64,000 bases of DNA from Hyphomicrobiales bacterium (GCA_016710435.1 JADJVV010000001.1:2626501-2690500), one strand, 5' to 3'; positions 17,408-25,224 are shown, counted from the first letter of the stretch. The notes: generated from the letters alone by a model not told the origin. A program made the numbers and translations.

Positions 17408-17836
17408 TCAGGCGAGAGTGAACGTGGCCTGACCCACCTTGTAGGTGCTGCCAGAGCCGCTGAACGGCTGGCAGGTCATCGGAACACCCTTGGGCAGGAA
17501 CGGCGCGGGCGAGAAGCTCTCGCACAGCTGACCGTCCTTCACGGTCCATTTTCCGGTGGTTGTTCCCTTGCCGGTCACTTCCACCAGAGAGCTGCCATCG
17601 TCGGCATAGAGCGTCACGCCGCTGTTCTTGGGGCTCGCCCATTTCCAGCTCTTGCCCGAAAGCACGCGCTTGATTTCACCCGCACTCATGCCCGTGGGCG
17701 ACATCGGTTCCGGCGCAAGGTCAACCTGCGGCTCGGCTGGCGCCGGACTTGGATTGTCCTTGAAAATGTTCATGTTGGTGCATCCCGTGAGACCCACGAG
17801 GCTGACCGTTGCCAGGACAATAAGCGACTTCTTCAT
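17408..17836 (-). CDS. Small lipoprotein, related to the lipoprotein at 16134
   Basis: A 142-residue predicted lipoprotein. The signal MKKSLIVLATVSLVGLTGC has a clear lipobox (GLTGC). A Pro-rich linker (PSPAPAEPQ) follows, then the globular part GKSWKWA, GVTLYADDGSSLVEV, GKWTVKDGQLCESF and CQPFSGSG. This segment order is shared with the lipoprotein at 16134-16538, including the W-x3-G-Q-x-C-E-S core. It is upstream of, and on the same strand as, the L,D-transpeptidase, about 100 bases away, so the three may be transcribed together. Role unknown; a cell-envelope function is inferred only from the location and neighbours. Confidence 0.75.
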   Translation of the reverse strand: MKKSLIVLATVSLVGLTGCTNMNIFKDNPSPAPAEPQVDLAPEPMSPTGMSAGEIKRVLSGKSWKWASPKNSGVTLYADDGSSLVEVTGKGTTTGKWTVKDGQLCESFSPAPFLPKGVPMTCQPFSGSGSTYKVGQATFTLA

Positions 17837-17884
17837 TTCAAAACCCCCAAAACACCAGCCGGGTACCCAGAACCTGTGTCAGGA

Positions 17885-18136
17885 TTAGGGTGAAACATGG
17901 CCAGCGCCCAGAACTTTAGCAGAACCTTCCGCCACCGAACAACCCGTGATTGAGCACGGGGCTGCGGGCGTGACGGAAGCGGTCGTGAGATTATCGGATG
18001 TCATATCTGCTTCAACGCGGCGGCCATCTGCCGTCAACTGGAAGGGAACCTGATCCGTGGAACCAAACCACGGGGAAACATCTTCCGCTGCTGCGGGGGA
18101 AACAAGAACGGCCAACATCAGAAACACATAACGCAT
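17885..18136 (-). CDS. Small secreted protein of unknown function
   Basis: An 83-residue frame from the ATG at 18136. It begins MRYVFLMLAVLVSPAAA, a credible Sec signal peptide with an AXA cleavage site before EDVSPWFG. The short mature part is polar, with two Cys (PCSITGC) that could form a disulfide. I do not recognise the family. It is upstream of the lipoprotein/L,D-transpeptidase genes on the same strand and divergent from the DUF486 gene. The small size and lack of a recognisable domain keep confidence moderate. Confidence 0.55.
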   Translation of the reverse strand: MRYVFLMLAVLVSPAAAEDVSPWFGSTDQVPFQLTADGRRVEADMTSDNLTTASVTPAAPCSITGCSVAEGSAKVLGAGHVSP

Positions 18137-18267
18137 CAGACTTCTCCGCGACGCTGCGCACACATATGCCCGGCATTGTCGCCCCTTTATGGTTACCGGA
18201 CTCTTAATGCGCCTTGACCGGAGCGCGATTCGCCCCGCAAAGGCAGACTGGAACAAGTGGACTCATC

Positions 18268-18618
18268 ATGAACTCGATCACCAATGCGCATGTGCTGCCG
18301 GTCCTGATGCTGATTGCTTCCAACGTGTTCATGACTTTCGCCTGGTACGGGCACCTCGCCTTCAAGCAGAAGGCCCTGTGGATTGTGGTCCTTGCAAGTT
18401 GGGCCATCGCGTTCTTCGAATACTGGCTCGCCGTTCCCGCCAACCGCATCGGTCACAACGTCTACAGTGCCGCGGAACTGAAGACGATCCAGGAGGTCAT
18501 CACCTTCGTGGTCTTCATCGTCTTCTCTGTCTTCTGGTTGGGGGAAGCGATCACGCTGCAACATCTCATCGGCTTTGCCGTCATCATTGCGGGTGCTGCC
18601 ATCGTGTTCCGGGCATGA
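18268..18618 (+). CDS. DUF486 family small membrane protein
   Basis: A 116-residue protein with four predicted membrane helices. It is recognisable as DUF486 (DMT-superfamily-like) from the segments VLMLIASNVFMTFAWYGHL, ASWAIAFFEYWLAVPANRIG and EVITFVVFIVFSVFWLGEA. The family resembles half-size drug/metabolite transporters, but no substrate is known. The ATG at 18268 is preferred over 18214 because the hydrophobic core starts there. Its stop overlaps the rlmJ start as ATGA, so the two are co-translated even though they appear functionally unrelated. Confidence 0.85.
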   Translation: MNSITNAHVLPVLMLIASNVFMTFAWYGHLAFKQKALWIVVLASWAIAFFEYWLAVPANRIGHNVYSAAELKTIQEVITFVVFIVFSVFWLGEAITLQHLIGFAVIIAGAAIVFRA

Positions 18619-19466
18619 ACTATCGCCACGCCTTTCATGCGGGAAACCACGCCGACGTGCTCAAGCACATCGTGCTGGTACGCGTGCTGGATTACATGTT
18701 GCGCAAGGACAAGCCTTTGGCTGTGCTCGATGCCCATGCCGGCATCGGCCGCTACGACCTGAAGGGCGCGGAAGCCTACAAGACCGGAGAGTGGAAAGAC
18801 GGCATCGGCCGTTTTCTCGCGGAGCCTCTGGCGGAAGGCGAGCGCATGCTGCTCGCGACCTACCTCAACATGATCCGCGATCTCAATCCGGACGGCACGA
18901 TCCGGCACTATCCAGGCTCGCCCGAGATTATCGCGCGGCTTGCGAGGCGCACCGATCGCATCATCCTCAATGAACTGCACCCGCAGGATGCCGACACCCT
19001 GTCCGCCCGCTACGCCGCCGACAAGCGTATCCGCGTGACGCGGCAGGATGCGGGCGTGGCAGTCAAGGCGGCACTTCCCTTCACGGAACGGCGCGGCCTT
19101 GTGCTGATCGATCCGGCCTTCGAAGAGCAGGGGGAAATCGAGAAGGCCGCCCGCATGCTTGGCCACATCATCGCCCGCATGCAGAATGCAACAGTGCTGG
19201 TCTGGTATCCGCTGAAGACGCCGGATGCAGAGGCGCCACTCCTGTCCGCCGCCGCTGCATTGCCCTGCGCGGGCACGCTGGCGATCGAATTGCGCGTACG
19301 GGAAGCCTTCGATGCAGGGGGACTGGCTGGATCCGGCGTTCTCGTTCTCAATCCGCCCCACACCCTGAAGGCGGAAATGGAGACGCTGCTGCCGGTGCTG
19401 GCACAGCGCATGGGCGTCGGGACCTGGGGGCAGGGCAGCGTGCGCGAACTCACGCCGCCCCGCTGA
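18615..19466 (+). CDS. rlmJ: 23S rRNA (adenine2030-N6)-methyltransferase RlmJ
   Basis: A 283-residue methyltransferase that modifies A2030 of 23S rRNA with SAM. The N-terminus MNYRHAFHAGNHADVLKHIVL is nearly diagnostic for RlmJ (formerly YhiR/ComJ). The SAM-binding segment VLDAHAGIGRYDL follows near residue 40. The catalytic motif IV reads LIDPAFEEQGE here, where amino-MTases of this group usually have DPP(Y/F); the second proline is replaced by alanine. Other conserved segments (HYPGSPEII, NPPHTL) are intact, so the enzyme is probably functional. The start is set by the ATGA overlap with the DUF486 gene. It converges with the TPR gene with only 8 bases between. Confidence 0.92.
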   Translation: MNYRHAFHAGNHADVLKHIVLVRVLDYMLRKDKPLAVLDAHAGIGRYDLKGAEAYKTGEWKDGIGRFLAEPLAEGERMLLATYLNMIRDLNPDGTIRHYPGSPEIIARLARRTDRIILNELHPQDADTLSARYAADKRIRVTRQDAGVAVKAALPFTERRGLVLIDPAFEEQGEIEKAARMLGHIIARMQNATVLVWYPLKTPDAEAPLLSAAAALPCAGTLAIELRVREAFDAGGLAGSGVLVLNPPHTLKAEMETLLPVLAQRMGVGTWGQGSVRELTPPR

Positions 19467-19474
19467 CCATCACG

Positions 19475-20053
19475 TCAATTGCTGGCGGCCGAGATGGCCT
19501 TCGAGAGGTCCGTGTATTCCTCGCAGGTCATGCCGCAGCGTTTGCCGATTTCGGCAAGCTGTGCCTTGGCAAGGTCAAGCTGGCCGGCCTGGGCATAGCC
19601 TTCGCCAAGATATTCGCGGGCCCGCACGAAATCAGGATTCATCGCAAGCGCCTGCTTGTAGTAGCTCACGGCCACATCGAGCCGGCCCGACTTGCGGTGG
19701 CTGTAGCCCTGCATGTTGAGCACGCGCGGATCATTCTGGTCTGCGAATGCAAGCACTTCGAGCGCCCAGTCATAGTCGCCGCCCAGCGCCAGTGCATTGC
19801 CCTGTTCGTACATTTCGTCAGCCGGGATGATTCCCGCAGTGGCCTTCACGCATTTCTTCTTCTTCATGCCGTTCATGGTGACGGTGCGCACGACCTCGCC
19901 CTTCTTGCACTTCATCTTCTTCGGAGATGGGGTGGGCATGGAGTTGGAGGATCCGCCACCGCCGCCGCTGGAAGCAGCAATGGAAGTGGCGGGAAGAAGT
20001 GCAAGGCTCGCCGCCAGAAGGATCGTGCCTGAAACGAGATTGATGGGACGCAT
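19475..20053 (-). CDS. Secreted tetratricopeptide-repeat protein
   Basis: A 192-residue protein with an N-terminal signal (LVSGTILLAASLALLPATSIAA), a Gly/Ser-rich linker and a Lys/Cys-bearing segment (KKMKCKKGEVVRT and KKKKCVKA). After these come about three TPR-like helical repeats, such as DEMYEQGNALALGGDYDWAL and VAVSYYKQALAMNPDFVRAREYLGEGYAQAG. TPR domains mediate protein-protein contacts, so it probably works in a periplasmic complex; no partner is obvious. Two Cys near the C-terminus (KRCGMTCEEY) may pair. The ATG at 20053 is chosen so that the signal is N-terminal. Confidence 0.8.
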   Translation of the reverse strand: MRPINLVSGTILLAASLALLPATSIAASSGGGGGSSNSMPTPSPKKMKCKKGEVVRTVTMNGMKKKKCVKATAGIIPADEMYEQGNALALGGDYDWALEVLAFADQNDPRVLNMQGYSHRKSGRLDVAVSYYKQALAMNPDFVRAREYLGEGYAQAGQLDLAKAQLAEIGKRCGMTCEEYTDLSKAISAASN

Positions 20054-20291
20054 GGGGTGGTACTCCGCTGTGAGGCTGCGCAAGATACACCCTCGCCAGT
20101 CCCCGGCCATTGCCGAGCGCGTGAGCAGCCGTCACGTTTCCGTGTGCGGCTTTCCGTTCCTGAATCGCGGGGGAAAAACCCCTCCGCGTGCATGAATGCG
20201 GAATGAACCTGCCGTTCAGTGAAGGCTCAGGCGTGCTGCGCTCATATGGCTCCAACGATCGCAATGGATCGTCAAACAAACGGAGACGAAC

Positions 20292-20627
20292 ATGAACGCC
20301 CTCATCAACTCTCGCTCGCTTCTCGCCGCTGCCGGTTCCGCCACGCTTCTCGCCCTCGCGCTGTCCGGCAACGCCAACGCATCGACGGAACGCCTGTCCT
20401 TCGGCAACTGCACGGGCAGCAACAAGGCCAAGGTCGTGCGCTGTTGCGATCAGCTGGTGCGCCAGCACGGCATGCCCGACTGGATGACGGAATACGGCAA
20501 CTGCAACCGCGCCACCACCTGCAAGGCCTATGTCGGCGGCAAGAACCAGTGCTACGTCAAGATTGAAGTCATCCGCATCGAGAAGAACGACGAGCCGAAG
20601 CCTGAGAAGGGCCGCTCGATCAACTGA
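20292..20627 (+). CDS. Small cysteine-rich secreted protein
   Basis: A 111-residue protein. Residues 1-31 form a Sec signal peptide (SLLAAAGSATLLALALSGNANA). The mature part has six cysteines (NCTG, RCC, NCNR, TTCK and QCYV), enough for three disulfides, and ends in a charged tail (EPKPEKGRSIN). A start with clear purine-rich spacing (GGAGACGAAC before the ATG) supports translation. I do not recognise a named family; a periplasmic or extracellular role is inferred. The upstream 238-base spacer is shared with the divergent TPR gene. Confidence 0.7.
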   Translation: MNALINSRSLLAAAGSATLLALALSGNANASTERLSFGNCTGSNKAKVVRCCDQLVRQHGMPDWMTEYGNCNRATTCKAYVGGKNQCYVKIEVIRIEKNDEPKPEKGRSIN

Positions 20628-20650
20628 TACTTGCCTGCACACGTGATCAG

Positions 20651-20675
20651 GAGGCTGGCGCGGTGCGCCGGCCTC
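20651..20675. terminator. Strong GC-rich hairpin between convergent genes
   Basis: Arms GAGGCTGGCGC (20651-20661) and GCGCCGGCCTC (20665-20675) pair over 11 bases with one G-U wobble and a 3-base loop. It lies just after the secreted Cys-rich gene and touches the stop codon of the convergent monooxygenase gene. No long T-run follows on either strand, so it may act as a weak bidirectional terminator or as an RNA-stabilising end. Confidence 0.5.
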
Positions 20676-21795
20676 AGCCGTGTTTGTATATCCAGCCCAG
20701 TTGCGCGAGAAAGCGCTGTTCCGGCATCAACCGCAGCGCCGCGTTCCGGCCCACCGCCATCACGCCCGAGGCACTGTAGATGCGGCCCTGCCGCACACTG
20801 GCCTGATGCACCGCAAGAACACGCGCCATGCGTTCGTTGAAGCGCGCGAAATTCGGAACCTGTCCGCCGGCGTCCTGCAGGATATCGGCGAGCAGTGCCG
20901 CATCTTCCAGCGCCATCGCGGAGCCTTGCGCGAAATAGGGAACGGTGCCGTGCGCCGCATCGCCCAGCAGCAGCACGCGGCCCTTCACCCAGGTATCGAG
21001 CACCGGAACATGTCGCGCCTCCCACGGCAACCATGACGGCACCTGCGCAATCACGTCCTGCAGGGGGAGACAACAGCAATACGCGATGTCCTCCGGCGAC
21101 TGCCCCTCGTGGGCGACAAGCACGATGTTGAAACGACCCTGGTGCCCCACCGGATAATGCACGGCATGGAAGCCGTGCCCCATCCACAGGTTCACGCAGT
21201 CTCCATCTGGCAGGGCCGCAGGCATTGGAATGAGGGCGCGGTGAATGATCTGCCCCGCAAACACCGAGGCGCTGCCCGGCCACATCTTCTGCCGCAAGCC
21301 GGAGCGCATGCCATCGGCCACCACGAGAGCGTCACCCCTCCGGGTTTCACCGGTTTGCAGCGTGATGAGCACCTCCTGCGCGGAAGGGGCAACCTCTGTC
21401 ACCGCATGGCCGCCGCTGACGCTGATTCGGGACTGCCGTGCCGCCGCTGCCAGCAACGCGCCGTGCAGGTCGGCCCGGTGCGCCACGCGATACGGCGCGC
21501 CGAACATCCGCTCGAAATGTCCTGCCAATGGAACGCGCCGCACCACCGCGCCCGACATGGCATCGCGCATGACAATGGCGGGTGGCGAAGTGGCGATCTC
21601 CGAGACGTCGTCCCAGGCGCCGATGCGTTGCAGGGCCTTCACCGCATTGGGCCCCAATTGCAATCCTGCTCCCACCTCCTCGAAGGCGGCGGCGCGTTCG
21701 AACACGGCGGCATCGCGCCCCGCCGAGGCGGCGGCGAGGGCGGCGGCAATGCCGGCGATTCCGCCGCCGGCGATGAGAAGGGGAGGCTGGCTCAT
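20674..21795 (-). CDS. FAD-dependent monooxygenase (salicylate hydroxylase-like)
   Basis: A 373-residue group A flavoprotein monooxygenase, expected to use NAD(P)H and oxygen to hydroxylate an aromatic or similar substrate. The N-terminal dinucleotide-binding motif reads LLIAGGGIAGIAAALAAASAG (the GxGxxG core). It is followed by the GAGLQLGPNAVKAL segment typical of the salicylate/6-hydroxynicotinate hydroxylase group. The second FAD motif GDAAHGTVPYFAQGSAMALEDA is intact. The ATG at 21795 is chosen because the Rossmann strand begins directly after it; 21804 and 21831 are alternatives. No catabolic operon surrounds it, so the substrate is unknown. It is divergent from the aminotransferase gene aatA. 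Confidence 0.88.
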   Translation of the reverse strand: MSQPPLLIAGGGIAGIAAALAAASAGRDAAVFERAAAFEEVGAGLQLGPNAVKALQRIGAWDDVSEIATSPPAIVMRDAMSGAVVRRVPLAGHFERMFGAPYRVAHRADLHGALLAAAARQSRISVSGGHAVTEVAPSAQEVLITLQTGETRRGDALVVADGMRSGLRQKMWPGSASVFAGQIIHRALIPMPAALPDGDCVNLWMGHGFHAVHYPVGHQGRFNIVLVAHEGQSPEDIAYCCCLPLQDVIAQVPSWLPWEARHVPVLDTWVKGRVLLLGDAAHGTVPYFAQGSAMALEDAALLADILQDAGGQVPNFARFNERMARVLAVHQASVRQGRIYSASGVMAVGRNAALRLMPEQRFLAQLGWIYKHG

Positions 21796-21899
21796 GACAA
21801 CCATTCTGCCACGGCGCGGATGGAATTTCATGCGGCGGATTGATGCTTGCGGGGGGTCCGCAGAGGTCCTATGCCGCAGCCGAAAGCAAGAGGACCGCC

Positions 21900-23102
21900 A
21901 TGGGCTTTATTTCCGACGCATTGAACCGCATCCAGCCTTCCGCCACCATTGCCATTTCCAACAAGGCGCAGGCCATGCAGGCCGAAGGCAAGGACGTGAT
22001 CGGCCTTGCGGCGGGTGAACCGGATTTCGATACGCCCGACAACATCAAGGACGCCGCGATCGCGGCGATCAAGGCCGGCAAGACCAAATACACCGCCGTG
22101 GACGGCATCGCTGAATTGAAGAAGGCCGTCGTCGCCAAGTTCAAGCGCGAGAACGGGCTGGACTACAAGACCTCGCAAGTCTCCGTCGGCACCGGCGGAA
22201 AGCAGGTTCTTTTCAATGCTTTGATGGCAACCGTGAATCCGGGAGATGAAGTCATCGTGCCGGCACCTTACTGGGTCAGCTATCCCGACATCGTGATGCT
22301 GGCCGGGGGGACGCCGGTCATCGTCCAGGGCCCCGCGGAAAAGGGCTTCAAGCTGCAAGCCGCCGATCTCGCCAAGGCCATCACGCCCAAGACCAAGTGG
22401 CTGATCCTCAATTCGCCATCCAACCCATCGGGCGCTGCCTATACCCGCGACGAGTTGAGGGCGCTGGCGGATGTGTTGCTGCAGCACGCGCAGGTCTGGG
22501 TGCTGACCGACGACATGTACGAACATCTGGTCTATGACGCGTTCGCCTTCACCACCATCGCGCAGGTCGAGCCGAAGCTCTACGATCGCACACTCACCAT
22601 GAACGGCGTCTCCAAGTCCTACTGCATGACCGGCTGGCGCATCGGTTATGGCGCGGGCCCGGAAGTGTTGATCAAGGCCATGGCCAAGCTGCAATCGCAG
22701 TCCACTTCCAACCCGTCCTCCATTGCCCAGTGGGCCGCCGTCGAGGCTCTGAATGGCCCGCAGGATTTCATCGCCCGCAACAACATGGTGTTCAAGGAAC
22801 GCCGCGACCTTGTGGTCTCGATGCTGAACCAGGCCAAGGGCCTGCGCTGCGCCACGCCGGAAGGGGCCTTCTATGTCTATCCCTCCTGCGCTGGCGTGAT
22901 CGGCAAGACGGCTCCCTCCGGCAATGTCATCAGCAACGATGAAGTGTTCGTGACTGAACTGCTGGCATCGGAAGGCGTGGCGGCCGTGCACGGCGCTGCC
23001 TTTGGCACGTCACCGTTCTTCCGCATCTCCTACGCCACCGCGACCAAAACCTTGGAAGATGCTTGCCAGCGCGTCCAGCGCTTCTGTGCCTCACTGCGTT
23101 GA
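21900..23102 (+). CDS. aatA: Aspartate aminotransferase (class I, subgroup Ib)
   Basis: A 400-residue PLP enzyme that interconverts aspartate and 2-oxoglutarate with oxaloacetate and glutamate. The N-terminus (RIQPSATIAISNKAQAM) and the segment GLAAGEPDFDTPDNI are typical of alphaproteobacterial AatA. The PLP lysine lies in the segment TMNGVSKSYCMTGWRIGY (SKxxxMTGWR motif). The substrate-binding NSPSNPSGAAYT is present. The ATG at 21900 follows AGGACCGCC. A second class I aminotransferase is at 37513-38736. The next gene starts 11 bases downstream, probably in one transcript. Confidence 0.94.
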   Translation: MGFISDALNRIQPSATIAISNKAQAMQAEGKDVIGLAAGEPDFDTPDNIKDAAIAAIKAGKTKYTAVDGIAELKKAVVAKFKRENGLDYKTSQVSVGTGGKQVLFNALMATVNPGDEVIVPAPYWVSYPDIVMLAGGTPVIVQGPAEKGFKLQAADLAKAITPKTKWLILNSPSNPSGAAYTRDELRALADVLLQHAQVWVLTDDMYEHLVYDAFAFTTIAQVEPKLYDRTLTMNGVSKSYCMTGWRIGYGAGPEVLIKAMAKLQSQSTSNPSSIAQWAAVEALNGPQDFIARNNMVFKERRDLVVSMLNQAKGLRCATPEGAFYVYPSCAGVIGKTAPSGNVISNDEVFVTELLASEGVAAVHGAAFGTSPFFRISYATATKTLEDACQRVQRFCASLR

Positions 23103-23113
23103 AAGGACATCAC

Positions 23114-23614
23114 ATGTATGATTTTGCCATCCCGCCCATCATCCACGGCTTGAAGTCGCTCGCTGCCGTCTTGAAGAAAGCTGAAGCGCATTGTGAAGCG
23201 CGCAAGATCAAGCCGGAAGTGCTGGTCGGTTTCCGGTTATTCCCGGACATGCTGCCCCTGTCGTCGCAGGTGCAACTGGCCTCCGACTTTGCCAAGGGTG
23301 TCGGCGCCCGCCTGTCCGCCACGGCCAATCCCAGCTATGCTGACGAGGAAAAGACTTTCACGGAATTGCAGGCGCGCATCGCCAAGACCATTGCCTTCCT
23401 CGAAACGCTGGACCAGAAGTCTTTCGACGGCGCAGCCACCCACTTGGTGAAGGTGCGGTTGTCGCGCGATGTTGAAAAGGACATGCCGGGTGCCGAGTAT
23501 TTTAACCGTTACGCACTTCCGAACTTTTATTTCCACATGACAACGGCTTACAACATTCTCCGTCACAATGGCGTGGAATTGGGCAAGGGCGATTTTCTCG
23601 GCCGCAACCTCTGA
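23114..23614 (+). CDS. DUF1993 domain-containing protein
   Basis: A 166-residue protein of the DUF1993 family, recognisable from MYDFAIPPIIHGLKSLAAVLKKAE at the N-terminus and YFNRYALPNFYFHMTTAYNILRHNGVELGKGDFLG at the C-terminus (split here: YFNRYALPNFYFHMTT and AYNILRHNGV). The family adopts a four-helix DinB/YfiT-like fold, and some members bind metal, but no activity has been established to my knowledge. There is no signal peptide. It lies 11 bases after aatA with an AAAGGACATC ribosome-binding region. The DUF992 gene is 74 bases downstream, beyond a perfect palindrome. Confidence 0.85.
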   Translation: MYDFAIPPIIHGLKSLAAVLKKAEAHCEARKIKPEVLVGFRLFPDMLPLSSQVQLASDFAKGVGARLSATANPSYADEEKTFTELQARIAKTIAFLETLDQKSFDGAATHLVKVRLSRDVEKDMPGAEYFNRYALPNFYFHMTTAYNILRHNGVELGKGDFLGRNL

Positions 23615-23632
23615 ACGTCGCCACGAATTGCC

Positions 23633-23651
23633 TCAATCCTGACAGGATTGA
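23633..23651. promoter_or_regulatory. Perfect 19-base palindrome upstream of DUF992 gene
   Basis: TCAATCCTG (23633-23641), a single central A, then CAGGATTGA (23643-23651) form a perfect inverted repeat in the 74-base gap between the DUF1993 and DUF992 genes. It is flanked by a short direct repeat, ATTGCC. No T-run follows, so an operator is more likely than an intrinsic terminator, although an RNA hairpin with a very tight loop is possible. Confidence 0.5.
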
Positions 23652-23688
23652 CGCCGATTGCCTCTGCATAGATTTGAAGGAGAAGATA

Positions 23689-24165
23689 ATGAACTTGAAG
23701 TTTGCCGCCCTTGCCTTTGCCGCTGCAACGGCTTTCACCTCCGTTTCCGCCATGCCTGCCTCAGCCGGAAATGGCCACGGCGTGAAGGTGGGCGTCTTGC
23801 GCTGCCACATTGATGGCGGCGTCGGCTTCATCATCGGTTCGTCCAAGGATGTCGATTGCGTGTTCAAGCGTTCGGGCGGTGGCCGCGAACACTACCACGG
23901 CTCCATCGGCAAGCTCGGCGTTGACGTGGGCGTCACCACCCGCACGGAGCTGGGCTGGATCGTGTTTGCACCCGGCAAGGTCGGCCGTGGCGCCCTGAAG
24001 GGCAGCTACACCGGCGCCAATGCTGAAGCGACGATCGGTATCGGCCTCGGCGCCAACGTACTCATTGGTGGCTTCAAGAAGGGCATCAACTTGCAGCCCA
24101 TCAGCCTGCAGGCCCAGGAAGGCCTCAACGTGGCCGCCGGCATCGCCAGCCTGCACCTGCGCTGA
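23689..24165 (+). CDS. DUF992 domain-containing secreted protein
   Basis: A 158-residue secreted protein. Residues 1-26 or so are a signal peptide (LKFAALAFAAATAFTSVSA). The mature domain matches DUF992, with VGVLRCHIDGGVGFIIGSSKDVDCVF (split: VGVLRCHIDGG and GSSKDVDCVF), LGVDVGVTTRTELGWIVFAP and a repetitive glycine-rich C-terminus. Two Cys in the first third may form a disulfide. DUF992 proteins are common in Hyphomicrobiales, and I know of no defined function. The start has a strong ribosome-binding site (AAGGAGAAG). A perfect palindrome upstream may be an operator, and a hairpin with a T-rich tail follows. Confidence 0.87.
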   Translation: MNLKFAALAFAAATAFTSVSAMPASAGNGHGVKVGVLRCHIDGGVGFIIGSSKDVDCVFKRSGGGREHYHGSIGKLGVDVGVTTRTELGWIVFAPGKVGRGALKGSYTGANAEATIGIGLGANVLIGGFKKGINLQPISLQAQEGLNVAAGIASLHLR

Positions 24166-24185
24166 ATTCCATACCACAGCACATT

Positions 24186-24224
24186 GAGGGCGTTCCGCAC
24201 GGCGGGGCGCCTCTTTCTATTTTG
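24186..24224 (+). terminator. Probable intrinsic terminator after DUF992 gene
   Basis: From 24186 to 24213 the outer arms GAGG-CG and CG-CCTC and the inner arms CCGC and GCGG fold into a GC-rich stem with small bulges. The T-rich tail TTTCTATTTT follows immediately. It lies 20 bases after the DUF992 stop and just before the end of the convergent DUF2259 gene. Confidence 0.6.
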
Positions 24225-24232
24225 GTCTGCTG

Positions 24233-24988
24233 CTATTCCGGCAGGGTAAACGGTACCGCGACAAAGCGGCGGTCCGAGCCTTCGAAGCCCCGCGAATAAA
24301 CGCCGATCAGCGCCACCAGTGGGTCCGGCCCCTGCGTGTAGCGCATGGAGGCGAACACCGCTTCGATGTCATAGGCATGCGGGCAAGAACGTGACGTGGG
24401 AATCGCCGTGTCCTTGGCAGCCGTCGCGGCTTTGCCCGACTTGAGGTTCCTGACGGTCACTTCCATGCCGACGGGTGTCGCAATATCGAGATCGAAACAA
24501 TTGCCCGGCGCCGGCAGCTTCACGTCCCTGACGGTGATGTCGTAGGCGCCCAGCGCCTCGTAGTCAGCGGGATTGGCCGAGGAAGCATAGTAGCGTCCGA
24601 ACCGCGCCGTGCGGCGGTCCGCGATATCCAGCTGCGTAAAAGGCATGTGCACCAGCGTTTCGACGCTGCCCGTGATGTTCAGCTTGTCCAGTACCGGCTG
24701 TGCCTGCGCCAGCGCCTTTGCCCGCGTGGCGTCGAGCTGCACTTCGTCGTCACCTTCGTCCTTGTCCATCACCTTCACAGGCGTGCCCTTCACCCAGGTG
24801 TCGGCCGCAAGATCGATGACGAAGATGTCGGCGTATTCAAACCCGGAACCATCCTGCATGCCGTACTGCTCGAAGGCGAAATATTTGCCATCAGGCGAGA
24901 AACCGATGGCGCGTGATTGCGCTCCGTCTGCCGCAAGCCCCGGACCATCCAGCACGCCGAGCAGGGGCAGCGCCAGTAGCCAACGCAT
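24233..24988 (-). CDS. DUF2259 domain-containing secreted protein
   Basis: A 251-residue protein with a short signal peptide (MRWLLALPLLGVLDGPGLAA). It is a DUF2259 protein, recognised by SRAIGFSPDGKYFAFEQYGMQDGSG and YADIFVIDLAADTWV (short pieces of a WD/beta-propeller-like strand pattern). The C-terminal part is beta-rich with two Cys. DUF2259 proteins are predicted periplasmic and have no known function. The start overlaps the stop of the AsnC-like gene by one base (TGATG), so it is the last gene of the unit that begins with the solute-binding protein at 26331. Confidence 0.82.
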   Translation of the reverse strand: MRWLLALPLLGVLDGPGLAADGAQSRAIGFSPDGKYFAFEQYGMQDGSGFEYADIFVIDLAADTWVKGTPVKVMDKDEGDDEVQLDATRAKALAQAQPVLDKLNITGSVETLVHMPFTQLDIADRRTARFGRYYASSANPADYEALGAYDITVRDVKLPAPGNCFDLDIATPVGMEVTVRNLKSGKAATAAKDTAIPTSRSCPHAYDIEAVFASMRYTQGPDPLVALIGVYSRGFEGSDRRFVAVPFTLPE

Positions 24989-25224
24989 CAGAAGGCCTTG
25001 AAGGTGACGAGCGTATATGTGTCCCGCACGCCCGGTACGGACTGGATCTTGTCGGCAATGAACCGGCCCACATCCTGATCTTCTTCGAGATACAGTTTCA
25101 CCAAAAGGTCGAAACCTCCAGCGGTGGAATAGATCTCCGACGCGACTTCCGAATCCGCGATGGACGACGCCACCTCGTAGGATTTTCCGAGGTCACATTT
25201 GATCTGCACGAAATAGGCACGCAT
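24988..25224 (-). CDS. Free-standing Lrp/AsnC ligand-binding (RAM) domain protein
   Basis: A 78-residue protein consisting only of the AsnC/Lrp C-terminal domain (MRAYFVQIKCDLGKSYEVAS; then GFDLLVKLYLEE; then VPGVRDTYTLVTFKAF). No helix-turn-helix is present. In full regulators this domain oligomerises and binds amino acids; stand-alone versions are known to form ring-like assemblies that can bind amino acids without DNA. Its position between an amino-acid-type periplasmic binding protein and a DUF2259 gene, 9 bases after the former, suggests a link to amino acid sensing. It is not a truncated pseudogene: it has its own start and is co-translated with DUF2259. Confidence 0.88.
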   Translation of the reverse strand: MRAYFVQIKCDLGKSYEVASSIADSEVASEIYSTAGGFDLLVKLYLEEDQDVGRFIADKIQSVPGVRDTYTLVTFKAF

